Part shown: piece after piece, positions 21,781 through 31,640 of the stretch | How the letters are laid out: each line of letters starts with the position of its first letter | How positions within the stretch are numbered: the stretch's first letter is position 1 | NCBI GenBank assembly: GCA_036898135.1 | Contig: JBAHVR010000300.1 | Location: forward strand, 278,501-342,500 | Direction of reading: 5' to 3' | Source of the DNA: Oncomelania hupensis | Lineage: Eukaryota > Mollusca > Gastropoda > Littorinimorpha > Pomatiopsidae | DNA: 64,000 bases | Made by a program: the position numbers and the translations under genes | Notes under the pieces: generated by a model | Databases searched by the model: none | What the model was told of the DNA's origin: nothing | What the model saw: the letters and a program-made list of their open reading frames with translations, nothing else

Positions 21781-23277
21781 TAAGGAAACGAAATCGAATT
21801 CGCCGCGTTTTCCGCTTCATGAAGTTCATTGTGACTAAAAATGTCACTGAAAATAGACAACAATCATGAGATCTACGTGTTCTGATTTTCCATTGCGTAC
21901 AGTGTAATACCTTTGGACTACCTAGCTCTGCAAAGCGGGAAGATACCAGATACTTCACAAGTTGACAGTGCAAATTAGTGTGCCATCCCTGAGAAACCTC
22001 GTATCTTTTGTCAAATCTGTCGACACAAGACTGCATTGTATAGTGTACAATCAAGCAGGCTGGTTTCGTGTTTCATCCCCGCTGCCACCGATTCATACTT
22101 TGCCAGAATTGTAGAACTCATTGTGTTCGTCAGATGTGTACGTCATCGTTTTGCGCCATTGTTATAGTTTTTAAAGGTCCACTTGAATCCAAAACATTAA
22201 CTCTGTTTTTGAATCTTCACTTTGGGTCAAGTATTTGACAAAGCTTACGGTTGACAAAGCTTACGGTATTTATAAATTGAATATTTCAACAAGACGGAAG
22301 AACATTAAGTCTAAAATCACTTAGGCGAACAGACGTTAAATTAAAGAAAAAACAAGAAGTACATTAGTTGTGAAGTTCACGGGGGTCACTTCCGTAACTT
22401 TGTAAAACCACTCCTCACTCTATCAGCTCTCCTTTTTAATTAAAACAAACAAACAAAACAAAACAAAAACCACACACACAAAAAACAACTACAGGTGTGT
22501 ATTTCTGAAAAATACATCTGTAGAAGAAATGAACGTGATTTGATCCGCGAAACTGCAGCATAATGCTCTGATTTTCAGCTCCTCTACACGCGATTAAAAT
22601 ATTGTTTGGTGTGGAAGTACACCTTTAAGAAACTGCGGACTTCAAAGCTTTTCCTCTATGTAAATGCAAGTCATGTTCTGGCTTTAAAAGTACATCAATA
22701 AACAGAATAGCTATAATGTACTGACAATATGCCGGATGATGTGCTTTACTGAAGACGTCAAAAATTACGTGGTGTATGACAAAGGAGTATGCCGTGCCAA
22801 TGTCCACCCGGAACCTGACCAACAAACAATGTTCCACGTCATTTAAGGCATGCTGCGTCATTATACACGTTTATGTCATAGTACACACGCAAAGTCATCA
22901 TACAGGATTACGTCACAAAACATATCACAGAGACCAACCTAAAGACACAATGGTTAATCACACACAATCATGCAATCATGAAGATTTGGCGGGACATGAC
23001 AGCAGGCGCAGAAGAAGACAACGAATGATATAACAACGCGGACGGCGCTGGAAATTCCACGCTTCAAGTTCCCGACAACAGCAAAAGGCAAACCAAAGTG
23101 ATATGTTACCGATAAATATGGCAGATACATTTTCCACTGTAATACAATTTTAAACATCACCGTTCGAGTACGTAATAGCGGTTTGTCCGCTCAACATTTG
23201 CAAACTTAACAAGCCATCATACCTGCGGCCAGAGGAGTGACTGCCATAAGCAGGTCTTTGAGCTCCACTTAACAACA
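21781..23277. other. unassigned
   Basis: No supported gene. Short (AAAC)n and (CA)n tracts near 22440-22490. Confidence 0.4.
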
Positions 23278-23580
23278 ATAAGGTAAAAGTAAAGGTAAAG
23301 GTAGTCCCATAGCCTTGTGGCCGTAGGGGAGCGTGATGTTGGAGATCACACTTATCTTGGGCCAGCGTAATGAGGGTGATGCCCATCTCTCTCCCTCGCC
23401 GCTTTACCTTCCCCACCCTTAAGAGAGTAGGTACTCAGTCACAGTTGAGTCAACTGGGGGCGTTGTTGTTTGTCGCTTCACGTTTTGCGGTCACCCATCC
23501 AAGTGCTAACCGCACCGGACGGTGCTTAACTTGCGACACAGTAGCGAGTGCTCCAACCACTGCGCTATCCGACACCCCAA
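23278..23580 (-). mobile_element. SINE with tRNA-like box A and 5S-rRNA-like segment
   Basis: Read on the minus strand from 23580: GTCGGATAGCGCAGTGG fits a pol III box A (TRGCNNAGYNGG). About 45 bases on come GTTAAGCACCGTC and GGTTAGCACTTGGATGGG with TGACCGC, closely matching the 3' half of animal 5S rRNA, where the 5S internal promoter lies. A ~200-bp body and a TTTACC tandem tail (23280-23305 on the plus strand as AAAGGTA) follow. This is therefore a composite tRNA/5S-headed SINE. It makes no protein. Confidence 0.65.
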
Positions 23581-23764
23581 CAACAACAATAGTTGCAGTC
23601 AAAAAGGTTATCGGTGAGCTGCACTTACCAGCGATCACTGCGGTCTTGGAAGTTGTCTCCGACGGTACATTTCTGTATATTTTGGCCCAGGGTTTGTCTT
23701 ATGGTTGACCAACAGTTCCCTGCATCGCTGTACAGCAGCCAAACCAATGAAGACTTTGTGCTGA

Positions 23765-23766
<2 letters not shown>

Positions 23767-23802
<36 letters not shown>

Positions 23803-23909
23803 TTGACAATGATGACGATAATGATGATGGAGGAGACGATTAGTATCATGATGATCATGATGACGACAATGATTATAATTATGATGACGATTATGACGAA
23901 GACGACGAC
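23767..23909 (+). repeat. (TGA)n/(GATGAC)n microsatellite
   Basis: Pure TGA for about 36 bp, then degenerate ATGATGACGA. Poly-Met and poly-Ile peptides read from it are artefacts. Confidence 0.95.
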
Positions 23910-24127
23910 ATGAAGAAAAACTATCAAATAACCCACAGAACAGTTACAACATCAACGATCAGCAGCAGCTGCAGTATTCCCCGATAGCTCATAAATAGCA
24001 CAGTACCTAAATGAATGAAGGTTAGAGATAACAGTGGTGTTTCCTATTAAAACCACAAACAGCAGATGATGGGGACCATACATTCACCCTCCCATTATTC
24101 CCATTATCTCATACAAGCTGAATTTCA

Positions 24128-24292
24128 ACTTCAGGATGGCGGGCTTGGAAGGCACAAGCTGTTTGTCTGCTTACACGATTGTGGGCTTGGAGGACTATAA
24201 ACTACAATCTTTATGTCGGCTTTAACGACGGCGGACTTCAAGGACTGTAAACTACAAGCTGTATGTTGGCTTACGTGCGGACTGCTCTGGAG
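24128..24292. repeat. three ~55-bp degenerate tandem units
   Basis: Each unit carries GG(C/T)GG(A/G)CTT.(A/G)AGGAC(T) and AAACTACAA.CT.TATGT.GGCTT. Short GC-balanced repeat; no frame. Confidence 0.65.
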
Positions 24293-24465
24293 GCGTCAGC
24301 AAAGGAGGAGGTAGAGCTCTGGGACGCTTGATACGGATAGGGGGCATTGACAAGGCCCGACACTTACAAAAAATTGGCACAATATTAATTCACTACAACT
24401 ATAATCTGTTAGTGAATCACACACATTACAGTTAATCCACGCATGCAACCCTCCTTCCATCCAGC

Positions 24466-24560
24466 CATAGATCCATTCCTCAAAAATAAAAATCATTCAA
24501 TCAAACAGCCAGCCATACATCCATTCCTCAAAAATAAAAATCATTCAATCAAACAACTGT
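24466..24560. repeat. two ~57-bp tandem units
   Basis: CCATTCCTCAAAAATAAAAA followed by TCATTCAATCAAACA occurs twice in a row. Confidence 0.85.
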
Positions 24561-25315
24561 CAGTGCACACTGCGAGTATCCATGCGCCACACATAAATCA
24601 TTACATCCATCTATACACGAACACAACCCACCTTTAACCATCAACCAACCCAGCATCTTGTCTCTTAGTTCATTATCTCTTAGTATTGCTCTTTAGAAGC
24701 AAGACTGTTGGCTCTCCTAACTGACCTCTTATACTTATAATACAGGTGATGTGATACCGTAAGTAGCAATGTGATATTCTTTTGCTGTGATACAATGACG
24801 GTGCGTGAGTCGATGTTGCGTGAATGTCTTTTTTAATTTGTAACGTTTATTTTTAATCTGTTCATTCTATGCGCGAAGCAAGTTCTCTAGCATGCTGTTA
24901 AATGTACTTGGAGCCAATAAAAAGTTGAAGTTGATTTTTGTTTTCAGATTTTTTTTCTAGATTGTTTAAGACTCAGTTCGCGCTCATTTGCAAACATTTG
25001 AAGCAAAAGCGTTTTAAATTTTCTACTGCTGACATCACTTCCGTTACAACATTCACAACTGATCTACAATAAAGAAATAAAGTGTTTCTTACACATGTTC
25101 TGTCCGATGTCATTATGAATGTTTAAATAAAACGGTCTACAATATGCCGAAAATTCTTCCGCCCAGGCAGGTTTTGCCTGTCTTTTAAATTGGCTCAGAT
25201 TTTGTGCGTCGTCGTCGTGAAGCCAGAAACCGCTGACGTCATCGTTTTCATGGTGACTCCAGTCATCTGAATGCTTGTTTGTCGGATGATGACCTGAGAC
25301 ACCAAAGATATTTGC

Positions 25316-25317
<2 letters not shown>

Positions 25318-25346
<29 letters not shown>

Positions 25347-25375
25347 AATCATCATCATCATCATTAACATCATCA
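25318..25375. repeat. (ATC)n microsatellite
   Basis: About 18 ATC units with two interruptions. Confidence 0.95.
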
Positions 25376-25389
25376 TTTGCCAGAGTAAT

Positions 25390-26320
25390 CAGTAGATGGA
25401 TGGCATACGATACTTATTACTTCGTGCAGTGCTGTACTACAGGCCTTCTCACATTGGGGGCCTATGGTTTCTTTGTTTTTCTCATGCTCAATTCACACAC
25501 AAGCAAACTATATTGATTATTCTGCTAAAATGAAGTATATATATCAAACAAAACGTTGTATTTTGGTTTTGAAAGAGTGTTTTATACGCTGTTTTGTATT
25601 TATAATAGAGTTAAATATGAACAGCATAAGTATAGTTGTAAGTGTTTTTCTTTGTCACTGTTGAAAAACTAATAGATAAGAAGTTTTACTAAAGAATCAG
25701 TATTGAACCTTTTTGTTTTCCTATACATTCTAAATAATTCATATTAACAGCCTCCTTCAAACACCCATCACACTCCCCCCCCCCCCCCTTCTCTTTTGCA
25801 GCTAACTCACAATCAACGATTTTGTTTTTCCATCTCACTTGATGATGTAGGCGTAAATGGTTACTAAACATGAAAAACATGTTTAAATGATACATAATTT
25901 TAATTGGCAAGTGGTCATTAGAGTAGCATCACACACTGAGATTTAGAATCCAGACATTGACAGAAAATCAAATGGCCAGACTGACTTCAGCGGTGCAACC
26001 TCAGACCTCAGCTGTGCAACCTATGATGATTCAGACAGTTTCAGTCGCTTCAGAGCAGGCTCTTTGGTTGACCGGGGGTTGATGCACGCAGTGATTTTTC
26101 AGAAAAATGTTGGACAAAATCCTTGCATGCCGATCCTCCATTCCAAGCTGGAAGATGTCTGACACTGTCATCGCCATCTCGCAGGATTTCCTACACCTAA
26201 AGTCCTTCACAAATGTCGCGTCACCCGAGCGGGTTCCGCGACGTTCAGCCCAAACAACGAGTGGTAGGAATAGAAACTCAAATAAAAGAACTAACACAAA
26301 ATGCCAGATGAACAATCACA
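25390..26320. other. unassigned, with a poly-C run
   Basis: No supported gene; a C run at about 25777-25789. The segment ends at the tail of the I-type LINE. Confidence 0.4.
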
Positions 26321-26421
26321 CTCAATACAATACAATACAAGGTTATTGCTTTAGGTCCAGCGGACTCTTCCGAGCCAAATCAGGACCAGAGAGACGTTAT
26401 CTTAAAATATTATAAAATGAT

Positions 26422-26544
26422 TCAAGTCTTAAAAAACAAGCCTGTTACTCTTAAATACACAAACAAACTTTCACATGACGCCTCTTTAAGAGACTTCTTT
26501 AAAACTGATGTATTAAAAATATATTCTCTTTCTTCAATCAAATC
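26422..26544 (-). pseudogene. diverged second copy of the ORF2 C-terminus in the 3' UTR
   Basis: Downstream of the ORF2 stop, a short frame encodes DLIEEREYIFNTSVLKK and ESLFVYLRVTGLFFKT then stop. It parallels the true ORF2 end DLIEERETYFGSIPFKE and HLFQFLHDVGLFYRI, with roughly 45% identity over 40 residues. The second LINE copy (43347-43466) has the same segment, so it belongs to the family rather than to a local accident. Confidence 0.75.
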
Positions 26545-26596
26545 ACTAAATTCAGTCCTAATAAAATCCAAACTAAACAAAACATGTCGATACAAT

Positions 26597-29500
26597 TTAT
26601 ATGCGATAGAACAAACCAACATCATGTAAAAATTGAAACAGATGTTGACCATTACATACTTTAAAAATCTCTTTGAAAGGTATGGAACCAAAATATGTTT
26701 CCCTTTCCTCAATCAAATCAGCACATTCAGACATAAAATGGCGAACAGAAAAAGATTGATCACATGCAAAGCACCATGGTGGTTCTTCTCCTTTTAAAAG
26801 GAAACTGTGGGTGACATAAGTATGCCCAATATGAAGGCGAGATAACACTGTTTCCTCTCTGCGAGTGGACGCAAAGTTAGGCAAAGAAGTGGACAAATCG
26901 GGAAGAATTTGAAATAATTTGTTGTTGACATGGTTAGACCAGTCAGTCTGCCACAGTCGTTTACAATAAGAACCAGTCATACAACGTAGGTCAGAGTAGG
27001 GCACAAACTGGAAAATCTCTGGAGGGAAATCGAGATGCAGAGCATCTTTAGCCGCCCTGTCTACTGCAATATTGCCGCGGATGCCCATGTGACCAGGGAC
27101 CCACATAAAAACTATCTTTTTACCCTCAGAAACAAGTTGTGTATGGAGGTCATGGATCTCTGCCAGAAAAGGGTGTGATATCTTTCTCGTGGAAAGAGCC
27201 TGAAGTGCTGACAATGAATCGGACATGATTAAAAATGAGGTTCTTTTGGATTGATAAACTTGTTTCAGAGCTAAATGAATTGCCTTGAGCTCAGCTGTAT
27301 AAACAGAACAAAAATCAGGTAAACGCTGTTGCAAAGGCTGGTCTAAGTGTCTCTCGGAGACAGACGCAGCAGCAACTGAATCTCCTTTCTTTGACCCGTC
27401 TGTAAAAAGTTGTTCATATCCTGGGTATAATGCACACTGTTCTAAATAAAGTTGGTTATATACGGTTTCAGAGGTATTGTTTTTAAGGAAAGCGGACAAC
27501 TGCCAATTAATGTTTGGGGTACATAATTTCCATGGGGGAGCTTCAGTCCGAAGTTCATCGTCGTTGATGGAAGCAACATCAATGCCTGCTTTTTCCAGAT
27601 GAACTTGCATTCTGATGCCAAACGGAGGGATTGTGTTAGGTTTGGATTCAAATTTTTGAACAAAATCTGGGTTGAAAACACAGTCATAAGCAGGGTTCAT
27701 AGGATCAGTTTTTAATTTTAAATAGTAATTCATTGACAATTTTGTACGTCTCAGCTCCAGCGGGGGTTCGTTAGCTTCCACATAAAGGCTTTCACAAGGG
27801 GAAGTGCGAAACGCACCCAAAGCAATGCGTAGTGCCTGATGGGCAACTGGATCTAGCATCTTAAGATAAGATTTTCTAGCAGAACCATAGACAATGCAAC
27901 CATAGTCTAACTTGGATCTAATTAAAGAACGATATAACAGCAATAAAGTTTTCTTGTCAGCACCCCAGTCTGTACCACTGATAACCTTGAGCAAATTGCA
28001 GGCCTGTTGACATTTAGTTTTCAAAATTTTCAGATGAGGAATGAAAGATAGCTTTTGATCAAAAATAACACCCAAAAATTTGACTTGTTTGACCGCCTTT
28101 ATTGGAGTTTTATTGAGGAGAATAGTAGGGTCTTGAATAATTCCCCGGTGCTGGGAAAAGTGAATACATTCAGTTTTTGCTTCAGAAAATTTAAAACCAT
28201 TTTGTAAAACCCAGTCTTCAACGGCCTTGACACATAACTGTAGCTGACGTTCTGCAGATGCCAAAGTTTTACCTTTGGCTACTAACGCAAAATCGTCAAC
28301 AAACAAAGAATTGTCAATTCCCCGTTTAACGGAACGAACAATATTATTTATTTTAATATTAAACAGCAAGGGAGACAAGATGCTACCCTGAGGCACTCCC
28401 ATCTCCTGTTCCCTCATATCTGACAAAGATCCCCCAACCTTAACCTGAAAAATTCTGTCTGTTAGAAAATTGGATATAAACAGAGGTAAATGTCCCTTCA
28501 AACCCATTTCTTGTAAATCTGAAAGAATGCCATATTTCCATGTGGTATCATAAGCTTTTTCCAAATCAAACATGATGGCAACGACATGTTCACCCTGGAC
28601 GAACGCGTTACGGATAAAAGTTTCCAGTCGCACCAGGTGGTCAACAGTACTTCGACCACTTCGAAAGCCACACTGAGTGTTGGATAACACATTATTGGTT
28701 TCTAGATACCACAGTAAACGAGAATAAACCATTCTTTCCAGCGTCTTGCATAAGCAAGACGTTAAGGCTATTGGTCTATAGTTTGTCGGGTTAGTATGGT
28801 CTTTGCCAGGTTTAGGGATGGGTACAATAATGGCCTTTCTCCAGGAGGGAGGAAAGGTGCCAGTGATCCAGAGCTGATTGAAGATGTCCAGCAGTTGAGA
28901 CCGTGAGTACCTTGTTAAATGTCTGAGAAATTGATAATGTACATCATCCGGTCCAACTGCTGAATCTGCACTTTTGTTAATTGCATCGTCAAGCTCGACT
29001 AATGAAAACGGAATGTTGTAATCTTCAGAATTATCGGAGGTAAAATTTAACTGTTGTTTTTCTTTACGGGTTTTAACTGTTTGAAAAGGGACAGAATAAT
29101 TTTCAGAGGAAGAATTTGCAGCAAAAGAAGAAGCCAAAAGATCAGCTACTAATTTTTTATCTCCGATTACGTCACCCTGCACAGTAAGGCATGGGCTCAC
29201 CTGTTTGTTACTTCTATTTTTGAGTTTGCGGACTACTTTCCACACCTTCGACAGTTTCGCTTTTGAATTAAGCGTGGAGCAGAAACCTCTCCACGATTCC
29301 TTTCTCTTTCGTTTGAAGAGCTGTCGGCATTGCGCTCGCAAACGTTGGTGGTTTTGTTTATTTTCAGTGCTTGGGTGTAAAAACATAGTTCTTAAAGCTT
29401 TTTTACGAGCTTGCTGAAGTTTTCTACATTCATCGTCAAACCAGGGTTTTTTAAGTGTGTGAGGGTTTGACGAAGTTTGCGGAATGGACTCCTTGGCACT

Positions 29501-30316
29501 GTTAATAACTATGTCAGTATAAAGCTGTATTGGATCTAAGGCATTTGAAAATTCCTGGTTCTTAGCACGTAGCTGGGCCTCAGACAGGTTAGAAAACAGA
29601 CTCCAGTTAGCTTGTTTCAGTTTCCACCTGCCATGAGTTTGCTCAAGGTTATCTGAATCATGTTTTAATAAAACCGGGAAATGGTCGCTGCCATGGAGAT
29701 CTTCTAAAACTGTCCATTTAAAATCCAAAAGTAAGGAGGGATCACAGATCGATATATCAATGTGGGACAAAGAAGCAGTTCTAGAACAGGAAAAAGTTGG
29801 AGCACCCTCGTTCAAAGTTACTAGGTTTAACGAGTCTAAAATGTCTTCAATTATTTTACCCTGAGAATCGGTACGATCACTACCCCACAGGGGAGAGCGT
29901 CCATTAAAATCTCCCAACAACAAAAAAGGGGGAGGTAACTGTTGGACCAAATTCTCAAGTTCACTTTTAGTTACATTTATTGATGGTGTCAAATATAGAG
30001 AACAAACTGTGAGGGATTTAAAAAGAGATACTCTAGCTGCAACTGCTGGTAAACTTGTATTAAGTAAAATTGGATTAAATGGGACATTTCTATGAATAAA
30101 GAGTGAAACGCCTCTAGAGGATAAACAATCTAGAGAGGAATAACCAGTAATATCTATAGGATGTTTTTCTGACAGGAGAGTTTCCTGAAGGGCCAATACT
30201 TCAGGTCGATGCTCTGTCAGCAGACAGCATAGCTCCTCATAATTTGCCCTTATCCCTCGGATGTTCCATTGTAAAATGGACATAAAAATTAAGTAAAAGA
30301 ATGCTAAAATTTTCAT
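26597..30316 (-). CDS. LINE ORF2: endonuclease-reverse transcriptase-RNase H
   Basis: This is the replication protein that nicks target DNA, copies the LINE RNA at the nick and degrades RNA. Residues are counted on the 1243-residue frame opening at 30328; real starts are Met5 (30316) or Met16 (30283). An APE-type endonuclease fills about 18-222 (QWNIRG; E49; LGDFNG with D140/N142; D191; SDH with H216). The RT lies about 450-760 (NYRPIAL, MFDLEKAYD, GVPQGSILSPLLF, FVDD at 676-679). RNase H lies about 970-1098 with D977, E1013, D1037, H1080 and D1090 all present. A zinc motif C1186-x2-C-x7-H-x4-C1202 follows. RNase H and this zinc motif are typical of the I group. The ORF1 stop is only 14 nt upstream of Met5, which would suit termination-reinitiation. 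No disabling change was seen, so it may still be competent. Confidence 0.93.
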   Translation of the reverse strand: MKILAFFYLIFMSILQWNIRGIRANYEELCCLLTEHRPEVLALQETLLSEKHPIDITGYSSLDCLSSRGVSLFIHRNVPFNPILLNTSLPAVAARVSLFKSLTVCSLYLTPSINVTKSELENLVQQLPPPFLLLGDFNGRSPLWGSDRTDSQGKIIEDILDSLNLVTLNEGAPTFSCSRTASLSHIDISICDPSLLLDFKWTVLEDLHGSDHFPVLLKHDSDNLEQTHGRWKLKQANWSLFSNLSEAQLRAKNQEFSNALDPIQLYTDIVINSAKESIPQTSSNPHTLKKPWFDDECRKLQQARKKALRTMFLHPSTENKQNHQRLRAQCRQLFKRKRKESWRGFCSTLNSKAKLSKVWKVVRKLKNRSNKQVSPCLTVQGDVIGDKKLVADLLASSFAANSSSENYSVPFQTVKTRKEKQQLNFTSDNSEDYNIPFSLVELDDAINKSADSAVGPDDVHYQFLRHLTRYSRSQLLDIFNQLWITGTFPPSWRKAIIVPIPKPGKDHTNPTNYRPIALTSCLCKTLERMVYSRLLWYLETNNVLSNTQCGFRSGRSTVDHLVRLETFIRNAFVQGEHVVAIMFDLEKAYDTTWKYGILSDLQEMGLKGHLPLFISNFLTDRIFQVKVGGSLSDMREQEMGVPQGSILSPLLFNIKINNIVRSVKRGIDNSLFVDDFALVAKGKTLASAERQLQLCVKAVEDWVLQNGFKFSEAKTECIHFSQHRGIIQDPTILLNKTPIKAVKQVKFLGVIFDQKLSFIPHLKILKTKCQQACNLLKVISGTDWGADKKTLLLLYRSLIRSKLDYGCIVYGSARKSYLKMLDPVAHQALRIALGAFRTSPCESLYVEANEPPLELRRTKLSMNYYLKLKTDPMNPAYDCVFNPDFVQKFESKPNTIPPFGIRMQVHLEKAGIDVASINDDELRTEAPPWKLCTPNINWQLSAFLKNNTSETVYNQLYLEQCALYPGYEQLFTDGSKKGDSVAAASVSERHLDQPLQQRLPDFCSVYTAELKAIHLALKQVYQSKRTSFLIMSDSLSALQALSTRKISHPFLAEIHDLHTQLVSEGKKIVFMWVPGHMGIRGNIAVDRAAKDALHLDFPPEIFQFVPYSDLRCMTGSYCKRLWQTDWSNHVNNKLFQILPDLSTSLPNFASTRREETVLSRLHIGHTYVTHSFLLKGEEPPWCFACDQSFSVRHFMSECADLIEERETYFGSIPFKEIFKVCNGQHLFQFLHDVGLFYRI

Positions 30317-30330
30317 CTCCGAGAGCACAA

Positions 30331-31569
30331 TTATGTCTCTGTATCTTTTGGACCCTCGTCCATCTCTTCATGTTCCATCAACCCCCCGAAACGGTTCTCC
30401 GTTTCGAGAGGCTGCTGGGGCTTGGAAGAAAGGGGTCCGGGCCTTTGATTCTTTGTCAAAGACCCGGAACCCGAGCTGCCAGCGGACTTCCTCCCCCTCT
30501 CCCCAGCTCCAGATTTTATATCTTCCCTCTCCCCTTCACCCCTGCCAATCTTTCCCTCTCCTCCTCTGACGCTCTTCTGCTGGGTAACTAGGATTTTAGT
30601 CGCCCCAGCAACTACCCGGTCGCTAAAACCGGTCGTTGCTGGTGCGGTGGCATGAGGCCTAGCCTCCTTCGTGGCAGGAGTGACGGCTTTTGGCGCGGCC
30701 GTCTGCGCGCTTGGAGTGACGGTTTTTGACGTGCCCGTCGGCACGTTCTCCAGTGGAATCGGTGGGGCTGGAGAAACCCCCTTCTGGGCAAACAACGCGA
30801 GCATCTTTTCTAAAGCATCCATCCGTTTGCACAACGTGTCCAAGATCTGTGTTATTTTACTCATGGCAGTGTCCAATTGCGGGTGTGTGCTAGCTTCCAC
30901 ATGAGATGTGGAACACACCACAGACGCAAAGGACCTCTCTTTCAGAACTGGCCTACTTTGGAGAACTTTTTTCCTTGCGTCGCCAAAGGAGCAACTCTCA
31001 GTGGCCCGCACCTTTTGGATTTCCAGCTCCAACTGCCACTGAGGACAGTCTTTGGAGCTGGACGAATGATTCCCGGCGCAATTCACACAGCAAATCGGAT
31101 TTTTGCATTCGTTTTCGTGTTTCTCTTTACCACAATCACGACATATTTCCTTGCTTTTACAGTTCTTGCTACCGTGACCAAATCTTTGGCACCGGTAGCA
31201 TCGCAACGGTGATGGTACAAACGGCGTCACCTTCACCCTAAGGTACCCCACCTTGAGTGACTCCGGCAATTTGGCCATAGCGAAGGTCACAAAAAGTGTG
31301 TTGGTGGGGATACGTTGGGATCCCTTGGTGACGAAGACCCGCTGGACTGCTGTGACCCCCTGGCTGGAGAGCTCACCACGGATTTCCAATTCTGACATGT
31401 CGATCAAATCCTGACATCGGATGACTCCCTTGGAGGAATTCAACCGTCCATGCACAGAAACTTTGATTTGTCTATCAACGAAGACAGTCGAATCCCTCTT
31501 CAGCAGACTATCCGATGCCCTTTTGGTTGAGCACTCCACCAGGTAGGCCCCAGATCTAAGTTTTTTCAC
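30331..31569 (-). CDS. LINE ORF1: gag-like nucleic-acid-binding protein
   Basis: This ORF encodes the RNA-binding partner of ORF2. From the GTG at 31569 it gives 412 residues. VKKLRSGAYLVEC and LNSSKGVIRC are conserved in I-type ORF1 proteins. Three zinc knuckles follow: C124-x2-C-x4-H-x4-C137, C143-x2-C-x4-H-x3-C155 and C161-x2-C-x3-H-x6-C175. A short coiled-coil-like region spans about 230-260, and a long Pro/Thr/Ala- then Gly/Lys/Glu-rich tail ends the protein. The frame stays open ~22 codons upstream of the GTG and encodes SPFAIQKGFQSV, normally part of the ORF1 N-terminus, but a TGA then intervenes and no ATG is available. The true N-terminus (compare IRVEGG in the neighbouring frame at about 31625-31645) seems to be frameshifted, so this ORF may be disabled. 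Confidence 0.85.
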   Translation of the reverse strand: MKKLRSGAYLVECSTKRASDSLLKRDSTVFVDRQIKVSVHGRLNSSKGVIRCQDLIDMSELEIRGELSSQGVTAVQRVFVTKGSQRIPTNTLFVTFAMAKLPESLKVGYLRVKVTPFVPSPLRCYRCQRFGHGSKNCKSKEICRDCGKEKHENECKNPICCVNCAGNHSSSSKDCPQWQLELEIQKVRATESCSFGDARKKVLQSRPVLKERSFASVVCSTSHVEASTHPQLDTAMSKITQILDTLCKRMDALEKMLALFAQKGVSPAPPIPLENVPTGTSKTVTPSAQTAAPKAVTPATKEARPHATAPATTGFSDRVVAGATKILVTQQKSVRGGEGKIGRGEGEREDIKSGAGERGRKSAGSSGSGSLTKNQRPGPLSSKPQQPLETENRFGGLMEHEEMDEGPKDTET

Positions 31570-31640
31570 ATCTTTGAACCCGATTGTGCAAACGGATTGA
31601 AAACCCTTCTGTATTGCGAACGGAGACCACCCTCAACCCT

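Larger units (their letters stand above)
26322..31640 (-). mobile_element. I-superfamily LINE, near full length (copy 1)
   Basis: Two ORFs in the I/Nimb-like order lie on the minus strand: a gag-like ORF1 with three zinc knuckles, and ORF2 with endonuclease, RT, RNase H and a C-terminal zinc motif. The 3' end has GGCTCGGAAGAGTCC and GACCTAAAGCAATAACC followed by (TTGTA)n (26322-26340). ORF2 is intact, so the insertion is young. The 5' end is not certain; sequence to about 31800 may be its 5' UTR. A second, 5'-truncated copy lies at 43247-44396. Confidence 0.9.

Noticed and set aside
23593..23936. Frames rich in Met/Ile over the TGA repeat
   Set aside because: Translation of a microsatellite.
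30301..31241. Several plus-strand frames over the LINE ORF1
   Set aside because: They are shadows of the minus-strand gag-like ORF, without motifs of their own.
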